Numbered from the stretch's first letter, positions 1-8,628 are shown. The stretch is 46,945 nucleotides of DNA from Pseudomonas sp. 10-1B (GCF_000935045.1 NZ_JYKS01000046.1:1-46945); one strand, 5' to 3'. The notes: generated from the letters alone by a model not told the origin. Program-made: numbers and translations.

Positions 1-2
1 CC

Positions 3-1109
3 CGTGCCCTGGGCATTCCGGCGGTGGTGGGGGCGGGGGCGGCGATACTGTTGCTGGACAGTGGCACGCCGCTGCTGCTCGATGGCCAGCGCGGCGTGGT
101 CAGCGTGGCACCGCCGGCGGATGAACTGCAACGTGCCCTGGCCGAGCGCGACTTGCGCGAGCAGCGCTTGCAGGCCGCCTGGGCCAACCGCTTCGAGCCG
201 GCCGTCACCCGTGATGGCCACGCCGTCGAGGTGTTCGCCAACATCGGCGAAAGTAGCGGCATCGCCAAGGTGGTGGAGCAGGGCGCCGAAGGCGTGGGCC
301 TGCTGCGCACCGAACTGATTTTCATGGCCCACCCCCAAGCTCCGGATGTGGCCACCCAGGAGGCCGAGTACCGCCGTGTGCTCGATGGCCTCGACGGGCG
401 GCCATTGGTGGTGCGTACCCTCGATGTCGGCGGCGACAAGCCGCTGCCGTACTGGCCGATCGTTGCCGAGGAAAACCCCTTTCTCGGCGTGCGCGGCATA
501 CGCCTGACCCTGCAACGCCCGCAGGTGATGGAAGAGCAGTTGCGGGCCTTGCTGCAGGCTGCCGACCAACGCCCGCTGCGCATCATGTTCCCGATGGTTG
601 GCCAGGTACACGAGTGGCGCGAGGCGCGGGCCATGGTCGAGCGCCTGCGTGCAGAGATCCCGGTGGCCGACCTGCAACTGGGCATCATGGTCGAAGTGCC
701 TTCGGCGGCCCTGCTGGCGCCACAACTGGCGCGCGAAGTGGACTTCTTCAGCATCGGCACCAACGATCTGACCCAGTACACCTTGGCCATCGACCGTGGT
801 CACCCCAGCCTCTCGGCCCAGGCCGATGGCCTGCACCCGGCGGTGCTCGGCCTGATCGACATGACCGTGCGTGCCGCCCATGCCCATGGCAAGTGGGTCG
901 GCGTGTGCGGCGAGCTGGCGGCCGACCCGCAGGCAGTCGCCGTGTTGCTGGGGCTGGACGTGGACGAACTCAGCGTCGCCGCGCGCAGCATTGCCGAAGT
1001 CAAGGCCCTGGTTCGCCAGGCCGATCACCAGACGGCCCGCGCCTTGGCGCGCGAGGCCCTGCAACAGGACAGCGCCGCAGCGGTTCGCGCGCTGGTGGAG
1101 CGTTACTGA
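3..1109 (+). CDS. fruB: Fructose PTS multiphosphoryl transfer protein, enzyme I part (5' truncated by window)
   Basis: This is the C-terminal 368 residues of a PTS enzyme I module; the gene begins before the window. It carries the PEP-binding half that autophosphorylates from PEP. Visible enzyme I motifs are GVGLLRTELIF, RTLDVGGDKPLPYW, NPFLGVRGIR, MVEVPSA and SIGTNDLTQY, and the catalytic cysteine in GVCGE (codon 906-908). In pseudomonads the fructose PTS uses one polyprotein, FruB (IIA-HPr-EI). Only the EI end is visible, so the fusion is inferred from the context: fruK starts on the base after this stop and fruA follows. A stand-alone ptsI homologue is less likely here. Confidence 0.93.
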   Translation, partial: RALGIPAVVGAGAAILLLDSGTPLLLDGQRGVVSVAPPADELQRALAERDLREQRLQAAWANRFEPAVTRDGHAVEVFANIGESSGIAKVVEQGAEGVGLLRTELIFMAHPQAPDVATQEAEYRRVLDGLDGRPLVVRTLDVGGDKPLPYWPIVAEENPFLGVRGIRLTLQRPQVMEEQLRALLQAADQRPLRIMFPMVGQVHEWREARAMVERLRAEIPVADLQLGIMVEVPSAALLAPQLAREVDFFSIGTNDLTQYTLAIDRGHPSLSAQADGLHPAVLGLIDMTVRAAHAHGKWVGVCGELAADPQAVAVLLGLDVDELSVAARSIAEVKALVRQADHQTARALAREALQQDSAAAVRALVERY

Positions 1110-2057
1110 ATGGCCAAGATCCTTACCCTCACCCTGAACCCGGCGCTGGATATCACCATCGGCCTGGATACCCTGCGCCCAGGGCAGGTCAACCGCAGCC
1201 AGGTGCAGCATAGCCACGCCGCGGGCAAGGGGCTGAACGTTGCCCAGGTACTGGCCGACCTGGGGCACAGCGTTACCGTTGGCGGTTTTCTCGGGCGCGA
1301 CAACCTGCAGCCGTTCGAGTCGCTGATCGACTGGCGCGGCTTTGCCGACTGCTTTGTCCGCGTGCCGGGTGAAACCCGCAGCAACATCAAGCTGGTCGAG
1401 GCCGATGGCCGCGTCACTGACATCAACGGCCAGGGCCCGGAAGTCGACGAGGCGGCACGCAGTGCCTTGCTGCGCCGCCTGGAACAGCTCGCCCCGGGCC
1501 ATGATGCCGTGGTGGTGGCGGGTAGCCTGCCGCGCGGGGTCAGTGCCGACTGGTTCCGCCAGTTGCTCGAGCAACTGCAGGCCCAGGGCCTCAGGGTGGC
1601 CCTGGACAGCAGTGGCGAAGCCCTGCGTAGCGGCCTGCAAAGCGCGCCCTGGCTGGTCAAGCCCAATACCGAAGAGCTAGGCGAGGTGCTTGGCCTGGCT
1701 GTGGATAACCCGGCGCAGCAACGTGCCGCCGCCGAGCGCCTGTTGGCCAGCGGCGTTGAACACGTGGTGGTGTCCGCTGGCGAGCAGGGCGTCAGCTGGT
1801 TCGCCCGCGACCTGGCCATGCATGCTCGCCCGCCCAAGGTACGGGTCGCCAGCACCGTGGGTGCGGGCGATTCGCTGGTGGCTGGCATGGTCCATGGCTT
1901 GCTGCTGGGCGAAGCCCCTGCGCAGACCTTGACCCGGGCCACTGCCATCGCCGCCCAGGCCGTCACCCAGGTCGGCTTCGGCATCCGTGACCGCGAGCAA
2001 CTGGCGCGCCTGGAGGCTGCCGTGCAACTGACAGAACAACAAGAGGGTTGCCGATGA
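1110..2057 (+). CDS. fruK: 1-phosphofructokinase
   Basis: A PfkB/ribokinase-family sugar kinase of 315 residues, the usual length. It phosphorylates fructose-1-phosphate, the product of the fructose PTS, to fructose-1,6-bisphosphate in the cytoplasm. The N terminus LTLNPALDITI and AAGKGLNVAQVL form the substrate-binding region. The C-terminal TVGAGDSLVAGMVHG is the PfkB signature with the catalytic Asp in GAGD. The ATG directly follows the fruB stop codon. The end overlaps fruA by ATGA, so the three genes are probably one transcript with coupled translation. Confidence 0.96.
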   Translation: MAKILTLTLNPALDITIGLDTLRPGQVNRSQVQHSHAAGKGLNVAQVLADLGHSVTVGGFLGRDNLQPFESLIDWRGFADCFVRVPGETRSNIKLVEADGRVTDINGQGPEVDEAARSALLRRLEQLAPGHDAVVVAGSLPRGVSADWFRQLLEQLQAQGLRVALDSSGEALRSGLQSAPWLVKPNTEELGEVLGLAVDNPAQQRAAAERLLASGVEHVVVSAGEQGVSWFARDLAMHARPPKVRVASTVGAGDSLVAGMVHGLLLGEAPAQTLTRATAIAAQAVTQVGFGIRDREQLARLEAAVQLTEQQEGCR

Positions 2058-3790
2058 ACATTGCCATTGTCACCGCCTGCCCCAACGGCCAGGTGTCGAG
2101 TGTGCTGAGCGCGCGCTTGCTGTCGGCCGCTGCCCAGCGGCGTGGCTGGAGCACCAGCGTCGAGGTGCAGGATGCCGGGCACCCCGAGCGGCAACTGAGC
2201 GCCGCGCAGATCGCCGAGGCCGACTGGGTGCTGGTGGTCAGCACCGGCCCGGTGGACCTGGCCCGTTTCGTTGGCAAGCGCGTGTACCAGAGCACGCCGT
2301 CCCAAGCCCTGGCCGACCGTGAGGGCTTCCTCGATGAAGCGGCGGCGAACGCCCAACTGCTGGCGGCTATACCTGGCCCTGCCGAGGCGGGCAACGCTGG
2401 CGTACGCATCGTCGCGGTCACGGCCTGCCCGACCGGCGTCGCACACACGTTCATGGCCGCTGAGGCCTTGCAGCAGGCTGCGCAACAGCTGGGCTACCAG
2501 CTCATGGTCGAGACCCAGGGATCGGTCGGTGCGCGCAATGCCTTGCCTGCCGAAGCCATCGCCGAAGCCGACGTGGTGCTGCTGGCCGCTGACATCGAAG
2601 TGCCCACCGCGCGCTTTGCCGGCAAGCGCATCTACCGCTGTGGCACCGGCATCGCCCTCAAGCAGGCCCGTGCCACCCTGGACAAGGCCCTGGCCGAAGC
2701 CAAGGTCGAAACCGGCGCCGATGCCACAGCGGTTACCACGGCGGCGAAGGGCGAGAAGACCGGTGTGTACAAGCACCTGCTGACTGGTGTGTCGTTCATG
2801 CTGCCGATGGTGGTGGCAGGCGGCCTGCTGATTGCCCTGTCGTTCGTGTTTGGTATCGAGGCTTACAAAGAGCCGGGCAGCTTGCCGGCGGCGTTGATGC
2901 AGATCGGCGGCGAGGCCGCGTTCAAGCTGATGGTGCCGCTGCTGGCGGGCTATATCGCCTGGTCCATTGCCGACCGCCCGGGGCTTGCGCCCGGCATGAT
3001 CGGCGGCCTACTGGCCAGCACCCTGGGCGCGGGCTTCATCGGTGGCATCATCGCCGGTTTCCTCGCCGGCTACAGCGCCAAGGCCATTGCCCGTTGGGCG
3101 CGCTTGCCCAGCAGCCTGGAGGCGCTCAAGCCGATACTGATCATTCCGCTGCTGGCCAGCCTGTTCACCGGATTGGTGATGATCTACGTGGTTGGCCAGC
3201 CGGTGGCGGCAATGCTTGAAGGTCTCACGCACTTCCTCGACAGCATGGGCACCACCAATGCCATCCTGCTGGGCCTGTTGCTGGGCGGCATGATGTGCGT
3301 CGACCTCGGTGGGCCGATCAACAAGGCCGCCTACGCTTTCTCGGTGGGGTTGCTGGCTTCGTCCAGCTACGCACCGATGGCGGCGACCATGGCCGCAGGC
3401 ATGGTGCCGCCGATCGGCCTGGGCATTGCCAGCTTCCTGGCCCGGCGCAAGTTCGCCCAGAGCGAGCGCGAGGCGGGCAAGGCGGCACTGGTGCTGGGCT
3501 TGTGCTTCATCTCGGAAGGGGCGATCCCGTTTGCCGCCAAGGACCCGTTGCGGGTGATCCCGGCCAGTGTCGCCGGTGGTGCGCTGACCGGAGCGTTGTC
3601 GATGTACTTCGGCTGCAAGCTGATGGCGCCGCATGGCGGCCTGTTCGTGCTGCTGATCCCCAATGCGATCAACCATGCGCTGCTGTATCTGCTGGCGATA
3701 GTGGCGGGCAGCTTGTTGACGGCGGTGGTGTATGCGCTGATCAAGAAGAGCGAGCGGGTGGAGTTGGCGGTGGCGCCGGTGAAGGGTTAG
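2054..3790 (+). CDS. fruA: PTS fructose transporter subunit IIBC
   Basis: Membrane component of the fructose PTS, 578 residues, importing fructose as fructose-1-phosphate. The order is a degenerate N-terminal IIB' domain (VTACPNG, residues 7-13), a functional IIB domain with phospho-acceptor C125 in TACPTGVAHTFMAAE, and a polytopic IIC domain from about residue 240 with GVSFMLPMVVAGG and GGPINKAAYAFS. A TTG lies six bases upstream in frame. I chose the ATG at 2054 because it forms the ATGA overlap with the fruK stop and has an AGAGGG ribosome-binding site seven bases upstream. It is the last gene of the operon; a REP pair follows. Confidence 0.96.
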   Translation: MNIAIVTACPNGQVSSVLSARLLSAAAQRRGWSTSVEVQDAGHPERQLSAAQIAEADWVLVVSTGPVDLARFVGKRVYQSTPSQALADREGFLDEAAANAQLLAAIPGPAEAGNAGVRIVAVTACPTGVAHTFMAAEALQQAAQQLGYQLMVETQGSVGARNALPAEAIAEADVVLLAADIEVPTARFAGKRIYRCGTGIALKQARATLDKALAEAKVETGADATAVTTAAKGEKTGVYKHLLTGVSFMLPMVVAGGLLIALSFVFGIEAYKEPGSLPAALMQIGGEAAFKLMVPLLAGYIAWSIADRPGLAPGMIGGLLASTLGAGFIGGIIAGFLAGYSAKAIARWARLPSSLEALKPILIIPLLASLFTGLVMIYVVGQPVAAMLEGLTHFLDSMGTTNAILLGLLLGGMMCVDLGGPINKAAYAFSVGLLASSSYAPMAATMAAGMVPPIGLGIASFLARRKFAQSEREAGKAALVLGLCFISEGAIPFAAKDPLRVIPASVAGGALTGALSMYFGCKLMAPHGGLFVLLIPNAINHALLYLLAIVAGSLLTAVVYALIKKSERVELAVAPVKG

Positions 3791-3814
3791 CACACCAATC
3801 TACAGGTCGATCAC

Positions 3815-3934
3815 CCTGTGGGAGCGGCCTTGTGTCGCGAAAGGGCTGCGCAGCAGCCCCAGAAGTTCTTGCGTCAAGGCTGAAATCATGGGGCCGCGTT
3901 GCGGCCCTTTCGCGACACAAGGCCGCTCCCACAA
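3815..3934. repeat. REP pair, family 'CGACACAAGGCCGCTCCCACA', convergent
   Basis: Two copies of a REP-type palindrome in opposite orientation, reading CTGTGGGAGCGGCCTTGTG at the left and the complement at the right. Between them are complementary GC-rich arms (GGGCTGCGCAGCAGCCCC and GGGGCCGCGTTGCGGCCC). It fills the gap between fruA and the leftward DUF3820 gene and can fold into a long cruciform or RNA hairpin. Confidence 0.9.
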
Positions 3935-3950
3935 TGCCCGTGTAAGCCAG

Positions 3951-4175
3951 TCAGCGCCGATGCTTCTGCCGCAGCGGCAGCAACAGATCACCCAGCCCGT
4001 TGTGATCGATCTCATGCATCAACGCCAACAACCCACCCAGCTCCCCTGCCGGAAAACCCTTACGCGCAAACCACGCCAGGTAGTCCCCCGGCAGATCGGC
4101 AATGATTCGCCCCTGGTACTTGCCGAACGGCATGCTGCGGGTCACCAGCAGTTCGAGGGTTTCCGGCTTCATCAT
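3951..4175 (-). CDS. DUF3820 family small protein
   Basis: A 74-residue protein recognisable as DUF3820 from its core MPFGKYQGRIIADLPGDYL, followed by WFARKGFP and a C-terminal LLALMHEIDHNGL. Members are small soluble proteins in gammaproteobacteria with no firmly established role; some databases call them putative quorum-sensing-regulated virulence factors. Two adjacent ATG codons (4175 and 4172) are possible starts, with a modest AGG-rich site upstream. A longer in-frame extension to 4238 lacks family similarity and I rejected it. It is transcribed towards fruA and stands alone. Confidence 0.8.
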   Translation of the reverse strand: MMKPETLELLVTRSMPFGKYQGRIIADLPGDYLAWFARKGFPAGELGGLLALMHEIDHNGLGDLLLPLRQKHRR

Positions 4176-4271
4176 CGGTGTACCTGCCTGTGGAAAGCGC
4201 CGACCATACTGCAATCTGCACGAAGGCCCAAGCGCCAATCATGCAGAACGCCGTTGTCAGGTTTCATTTGG

Positions 4272-4295
4272 TTGTTTTCAACTTTCTGAAAACAA
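4272..4295. promoter_or_regulatory. Perfect 9-bp inverted repeat upstream of a sigma54-type promoter
   Basis: TTGTTTTCA, a 6-base spacer, then TGAAAACAA: both arms match completely. The centre lies about 36 bases before the -24 element at 4319. Its symmetry, AT-richness and position fit an operator or enhancer site for a sigma54-dependent activator; that role is inference. It has no T-tract arrangement typical of a terminator. Confidence 0.5.
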
Positions 4296-4318
4296 AGCAC
4301 TTTTCTGAATCTTAACGC

Positions 4319-4335
4319 TTGGCACGAACACTGCT
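4319..4335 (+). promoter_or_regulatory. Candidate sigma54 (RpoN) promoter of the PA2169-family gene
   Basis: TTGGCACGAACACTGCT matches the sigma54 consensus TTGGCACGnnnnTTGCW at all but one defined position. It keeps the diagnostic GG-N10-GC spacing (GG 4321-4322, GC 4333-4334). Transcription would start near 4346, about 29 bases before the ATG at 4375. No sigma70 hexamers stand out nearby. Confidence 0.75.
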
Positions 4336-4374
4336 CTCTTACAGATGACTATCACCTGCCAAGGAGTTCGTACC

Positions 4375-4851
4375 ATGAGCAACCCCAACAAAGACGTGAT
4401 CGACGTGCTCAACGACCTGATCGAGTACAGCAAGGATGGCGAGAAAGGTTTCAAGGCCTCCGCCGATGATGTGAAGAACCCCGAGTTGAAAGCGTTCTTC
4501 GTCCAGCGTGCCGGTGACTGCGCCAACGCCGCTGGTGAGCTGCAAAGTGAAGTGCGCCGCCTGGGTGGCGACCCGGAAACCTCGACCAGCATCAGTGGTG
4601 ACTTGCATCGCGGTTGGGTAAACCTCAAGTCGATGGTCACCGGCAAGGATGAAGAAGCCGTGCTGAACGAAGTCGAGCGCGGCGAGGACCACGCCTTGAA
4701 AGCTTACAAGGAAGCTCGCGAGAAACTGGTGAAACTGGGGCGCACCGCCAGCGACCAGACCTACACCCTGGTAGAAAAACAGCTGCAAGGCGTGCAGCGC
4801 AACCATGACCAGGTCAAGGCCCTGCGTAACGCCGTCCGCGCCCGTTCTTAA
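4375..4851 (+). CDS. PA2169 family four-helix-bundle protein (DUF2383)
   Basis: A 158-residue, almost entirely helical protein beginning MSNPNKDVIDVLNDLIEYSKDG, typical of the PA2169/DUF2383 family, which is ferritin-like in fold and of unknown biochemical role. There is no signal peptide or membrane segment. The ATG at 4375 is set by a perfect AAGGAG nine bases upstream; an in-frame ATG at 4345 lacks one and adds non-family residues. It is a single gene whose stop overlaps the convergent GGDEF gene stop by four bases (TTAA). The strong sigma54-type promoter suggests condition-dependent expression, for example stress, nitrogen or stationary phase; that is inference. Confidence 0.85.
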   Translation: MSNPNKDVIDVLNDLIEYSKDGEKGFKASADDVKNPELKAFFVQRAGDCANAAGELQSEVRRLGGDPETSTSISGDLHRGWVNLKSMVTGKDEEAVLNEVERGEDHALKAYKEAREKLVKLGRTASDQTYTLVEKQLQGVQRNHDQVKALRNAVRARS

Positions 4852-6344
4852 GGGGCCGGCCCCTCTACCCGGTTGCGGCCTTTGGCCTTGGCCCGGTAGA
4901 GCGCTTCATCCGCGGCACTCAGCACCCTTGCGAGGTCTTGCTGGGTGCCTGCCTCGTACAGGCCGATGCCGATGCTCACCGTCACCGCGCGGCCGTCATC
5001 GGCAAACGCGGCCAGAGCTTCGACGCTGCTACGAATGCGCTCGGCCAGCAGCTGTGCGCCGGCCAGGTCGGTTTCCGGTAGCACCACCTGAAATTCCTCC
5101 CCGCCATAACGTGCCGCCAGGTCTGCCGGGCGGCGGATGCATGCCTCGATGGTCTTGGCCACTTCGCGCAAGGCATGGTCGCCACCAGCATGGCCATGGC
5201 GCTGGTTGAACGCCTTGAAATGGTCCACATCCACCATCAGCACCGCCAATGGCTTGTGGTTGCGTTGGGCGCGGGCCCATTCCTGGCGCAGCACCTGGTC
5301 CAGGCGGCGACGGTTGGCCAGGCCGGTAAGGCTGTCGGTGGCGGCCAGGGTAGCCAGGCCCTGTTCGGCCTCCTGGCGGCGGCGCAGCTCGCGGCCGAGC
5401 AGCAGGGTCAGCCAGAGAATGCCCACGCACAGCACGCCGGTGGCCACGCTGACCAGGACGGCGGTGCGGCGCCAGGACTGGAACACCTCCTCAGTGGAGT
5501 GCACCACCAGGACGATCAGCGGCAACTGCGCGACCCTGGCGAAGGTGTACATGCGCAGGCTGTCGTTGCTGCCGGAGCGGGCAGTGAAGTTGCCGCTTTG
5601 CTCGCTGAGAATGCGTTTGAAATTCGGCCGCTCGGCGTAGCTGCTGCCAATCAGCGGGTCCTGCGGGCGGGAGGGCTGGCGGGCCAGCAATTGCCCGTCG
5701 CTGTTGAGCAGGTTGATGCTGCTGTCGTCGCCAATGTCCAGGCGCTGGAACAGTTCGCTGAAGTACGACAGGCGCAGCGCACCCGCTGCCAGCCCGGCGA
5801 ATTCGCCATCGGGGCCGGAGATGCGCCGGCTGAAGCTGATACACCAGTCCAGGTCGCCGAGCGTGGCCTTGAACGGCGGGCCCACCAGCAAGCCGAGGTT
5901 GGCATTGCGCTGGTGCGCCTTGAACACCCCGGTGTTGCCGAAGTTGGCCTTGCGCGGCACGCTGCTGCTGGAGTCGCCCACCACATTGCCTTGCTGGTCC
6001 AGCCACAGCACGTCGCCGCGCTTACGGTCGACAAAGGCTTCATTGAACAGCAGGCGCTGGCGCAGTGGGCCGGGTATTTCCGCCAATTCCTTGCGCCCGA
6101 CCGCCCAGATCAGGCCCTGCAGTGACTGGTCGTAGAGCTCGACGTTGCGCAGGATGTCGCTTTCGATCAGTTGGACGATGTTGTTGGACGAGCGGATCGT
6201 CGACAGCTCCACACTATCGCGCTCACGTGCCAGCAGGTAGCTGACGATGGCCACGATGGCAAGCACGGCAAGGCAACTGCCCAGGTTGAGGATCAGTTCG
6301 GGGTGCGACCTGTAGAGTGCGAAACGCGGTGATCGGCTGGGCAT
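4848..6344 (-). CDS. Membrane diguanylate cyclase with periplasmic sensor domain
   Basis: 498 residues: membrane helix about 21-39, a long periplasmic region (about 40-292) of the double-Cache sensor type, a second helix about 294-317, then a GGDEF domain. The active site is GGEEF at 414-418. An RPAD motif at 405-408, five residues before it, is a classic RxxD inhibitory site, so product feedback is expected. DSLTGLANRR at the domain start and VDVDHFKAFN are the metal- and GTP-binding segments. It probably turns an extracytoplasmic small-ligand signal into c-di-GMP. There is no EAL domain, so it should be synthesis only. It is a monocistronic gene, convergent with the PA2169-type gene. Confidence 0.93.
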   Translation of the reverse strand: MPSRSPRFALYRSHPELILNLGSCLAVLAIVAIVSYLLARERDSVELSTIRSSNNIVQLIESDILRNVELYDQSLQGLIWAVGRKELAEIPGPLRQRLLFNEAFVDRKRGDVLWLDQQGNVVGDSSSSVPRKANFGNTGVFKAHQRNANLGLLVGPPFKATLGDLDWCISFSRRISGPDGEFAGLAAGALRLSYFSELFQRLDIGDDSSINLLNSDGQLLARQPSRPQDPLIGSSYAERPNFKRILSEQSGNFTARSGSNDSLRMYTFARVAQLPLIVLVVHSTEEVFQSWRRTAVLVSVATGVLCVGILWLTLLLGRELRRRQEAEQGLATLAATDSLTGLANRRRLDQVLRQEWARAQRNHKPLAVLMVDVDHFKAFNQRHGHAGGDHALREVAKTIEACIRRPADLAARYGGEEFQVVLPETDLAGAQLLAERIRSSVEALAAFADDGRAVTVSIGIGLYEAGTQQDLARVLSAADEALYRAKAKGRNRVEGPAP

Positions 6345-6437
6345 GCTCGCTACTGCGTGGGCAGGGCCATTCGCGGCGGCGATATTCTAGGGAAGCGGGC
6401 ATTGTCGAACAAGATTTGTCCGACGGAATCACGCATG

Positions 6438-6555
6438 GGGCTGCTGCGCAACCCATCGCCGGCAAGCCAGCTCCCACAAGTACTGCGCCAGTCTCAAGGG
6501 CTGCACTGTGCCTGTGGGAGCTGGCTTGCCGGCGAAACGAGGGCGAAGCCCTCGC
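6438..6555. repeat. REP pair, family 'GCCGGCAAGCCAGCTCCCACA', with short GC hairpin
   Basis: Convergent REP copies (ATCGCCGGCAAGCCAGCTCC and AGCTGGCTTGCCGGCG) followed by a 7-bp hairpin CGAGGGCgaaGCCCTCG at 6538-6554, just downstream of the porin stop. The hairpin may help end or protect the porin transcript, but it has no T-run. Confidence 0.85.
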
Positions 6556-6568
6556 CTGCGGTTTTGGA

Positions 6569-7903
6569 TCAGAACACGTTCAACGGGTAATCGACGATCA
6601 CCCGTATTTCATCGTTGTCGCTGCTGCTGTCGATCGACGCGTAACCCTGGCTGCCACGGTGGGTGGCATAGCGCACCAGCACCGACAGGTCCTTGAGGTC
6701 GCCCTGCTGGAACACGTATTTCACGTCCAGGTCGCGCTCCCAGTGCATGGCGTTCTTGCCATCGGCGTCGTAGTAGTCGTAGTGGGTGTTGCTCTGGTCG
6801 GCCTTGGTCAGGTCCGCTTCACCGCGCGAATACGACAGCGATGTGCTCAGGCCAGGGATGCCGACACCTGCGAAGTCATAGTCGTACTGCAACTTCCACG
6901 AGCGCTCGTTGGGCGCGTTGAAGTCCGAGTACATGCGCGAATTGTCCAGGTACACGCTGTCGCCCAGGTTGATGTAGTCGAACGGCGTGTCGCCATTGAC
7001 CCGCTGGTAGGCGGCAGTGACGCTGTGGTATCCAGCGTTGACGGTGAAGTGCACGCTGTAGGTGTTGTTGTCGATCTTGCCCAGCAAGGCCTGGCCGGTG
7101 TCCTGGGTGTGATAGAAGTGCACGCCCGGGTTCAGGCTGACCAGGTCGTTGACCACGTAGGTGTAGTCGAAGTCAGCGTAGTACTGGTTCCAGATGTCCT
7201 TCAGCTCGGCGGCATACAGGTTGGCGGTGATGTTCTCGGTACCGCTCCACGACGCGCCGGCCCAGTTCAGGTGCTTGCTCTTGTCGTGCTCGTCCAACCG
7301 GCCGTAATAGGTGTTGATGCGGCGGTGGCCGCTCTGGTTGTAAGGCTTGGTGAAACTCACCTGGCCGCCTTCGAGCAGCAGGCCGTCGATGCTGGTGTTG
7401 GTCAGGCTCACACCACGGAAGGTCTGCGGCAGCATGCGGGTTTCGCCGCCGGCGATCACCGGGTTGGTGAGGAACAGGTCACCGGCTTTGAGTTCGGTGT
7501 CGAAGGCCTTGAGCTTGACCGCGGCACCGGCAGTGGAGAACGAGTGCGGGGCAGCGCCCAGCTCGCCGTCGTCCTTGATGTGCTCGGGCAGGATGCTGCT
7601 ACCGGCATGGCCGCCACCGCCATCGAGCTTCAGGCCCAACATGGCATGGGCGTCCAGGCCGAAGCCGATCACGCCCGGGGTGTAGCCGGACTCGAAGCGG
7701 GCAACCGCGCCCTGGCCCCACTCGCGGGTGTCGCGCACGCCGGGGTTGTGGTTGTCGCGGTTGAAGTAGGCGTTACGCAAATGCAGGTTGAAGGACGAAC
7801 CTTCGATGAAGCCATCAGCCTTGTCTTCATCTGCCTGGGCGGCGAAAGGGATCGTTGCAGTCAACGCAATGAACAACGGGGTGAAACGAAACGCGGAAGG
7901 CAC
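6569..7903 (-). CDS. OprD family outer membrane porin
   Basis: A 444-residue outer membrane beta-barrel of the OprD family, whose members are substrate-specific channels for basic amino acids, aromatic acids or other carboxylates. The N terminus is a signal peptide ending near AAQAD. The family start DGFIEGSSFNLHLRNAYFN, the internal GDLFLTNPVIAGGETRMLPQTF and the terminal phenylalanine (YPLNVF) all fit. The start is GTG at 7903, set by AAAGGAG nine bases upstream. The substrate cannot be read from sequence, and no catabolic genes adjoin it, so I give no subfamily symbol. Confidence 0.9.
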   Translation of the reverse strand: MPSAFRFTPLFIALTATIPFAAQADEDKADGFIEGSSFNLHLRNAYFNRDNHNPGVRDTREWGQGAVARFESGYTPGVIGFGLDAHAMLGLKLDGGGGHAGSSILPEHIKDDGELGAAPHSFSTAGAAVKLKAFDTELKAGDLFLTNPVIAGGETRMLPQTFRGVSLTNTSIDGLLLEGGQVSFTKPYNQSGHRRINTYYGRLDEHDKSKHLNWAGASWSGTENITANLYAAELKDIWNQYYADFDYTYVVNDLVSLNPGVHFYHTQDTGQALLGKIDNNTYSVHFTVNAGYHSVTAAYQRVNGDTPFDYINLGDSVYLDNSRMYSDFNAPNERSWKLQYDYDFAGVGIPGLSTSLSYSRGEADLTKADQSNTHYDYYDADGKNAMHWERDLDVKYVFQQGDLKDLSVLVRYATHRGSQGYASIDSSSDNDEIRVIVDYPLNVF

Positions 7904-8006
7904 CGGTACTAGCTCCTTTGGTCTGGCGGTGGGGCAGTTTTTATTTTTGAATGTGCGTCTTTCTTATAGGTGTACGTTACAGCCGGGCTGATAGTTAAAA
8001 GCACAT

Positions 8007-8036
8007 AAAAAAAGCCGCTGATCGGCAGCGGCTTTA
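8007..8036 (-). terminator. Rho-independent terminator of the small secreted-protein gene
   Basis: 8-bp stem AGCCGCTG/CAGCGGCT with a 5-base loop. Read on the minus strand it is followed by a run of seven T (A-run at 8007-8013). It lies about 75 bases after the stop of the leftward gene at 8110 and separates it from the porin promoter region. Confidence 0.85.
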
Positions 8037-8109
8037 AAAGGCTAACATATCGGCACCGGTGGTGCCCATGGCGTAGCCAAGGGAAAACGGGAGCAGCGAC
8101 AGTGCTTGA

Positions 8110-8334
8110 TCAGCTGTCGGCATTGACATCGACAGAGGCTTTCGAAGCTGTCTGTTTTGCGTCTTTTACGGCGTCAGCCTTGTTTGCGGCTACAGCTTCG
8201 CGGGCCTCTTGGTGGACGGCGGCGAGCTCTGCATTACGGGTGACGAAAGCCTGGGATTCTTCGGCCATGGCCAGCGGCGACAACAACAGGGAAGACAGGA
8301 CGAAGACGCTGGCAATACCCATACTGTTGGACAT
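8110..8334 (-). CDS. Small exported alanine-rich protein of unknown function
   Basis: A 74-residue protein that I do not recognise as a named family. Residues 1-24 form a clear signal peptide (SVFVLSSLLLSPLAMA, cleavage near AMA-EE). The mature part of about 50 residues is rich in Ala, Lys, Asp and Val with no cysteine and is probably helical. The start has a good AAGAAGG ribosome-binding site upstream. It has its own terminator at 8007-8036, so it is a single-gene unit. A periplasmic location is inferred from the signal peptide. Confidence 0.7.
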   Translation of the reverse strand: MSNSMGIASVFVLSSLLLSPLAMAEESQAFVTRNAELAAVHQEAREAVAANKADAVKDAKQTASKASVDVNADS

Positions 8335-8511
8335 TTGAAACTACCTTCTTGCGGTGCAAGTGCTAATGAGGACGGGGCTAAAGTTAGTCCTTTCAATGCA
8401 TTTGAAACAGAGCGAAGTGCGATAAGCACTGTTGCGCAAAAGGTAATTATCGCTGGAAAAGCAATTGGACTTTCGCCGAAAACCCGCATGCTAGAGGGGC
8501 TACATAGCCCA

Positions 8512-8628
8512 TGTGGGAGCGGCCTTGTGTCGCGAAAGGGGCGCGAAGCGGCCCCAGGTTCTGTGGCATGGCATCAATCGCCGGGGCTGCTTCGCAGCCC
8601 TTTCGCGACACAAGGCCGCTCCCACAGG
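8512..8628. repeat. REP pair, family 'CGACACAAGGCCGCTCCCACAGG', convergent
   Basis: Same architecture as the pair at 3815-3934: outer TGTGGGAGCGGCCTTGTG arms and inner GGGGCGCGAAGCGGCCCC / GGGGCTGCTTCGCAGCCC arms. It sits directly downstream of the sensor kinase gene and may stabilise the 3' end of that operon. The rest of 8335-8511 is the AT-richer upstream region of the small secreted-protein gene; no further feature is seen. Confidence 0.9.

Noticed and set aside
1103..2776. 557-codon minus-strand open frame opposite fruK and fruA
   Set aside because: It is a high-GC shadow frame opposite two well-recognised genes; no family motif or ribosome-binding site.
6317..7912. 531-codon plus-strand open frame over the porin gene
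   Set aside because: Antisense shadow of the OprD-family gene, Val/Ala/Gly/His-biased as such shadows are.
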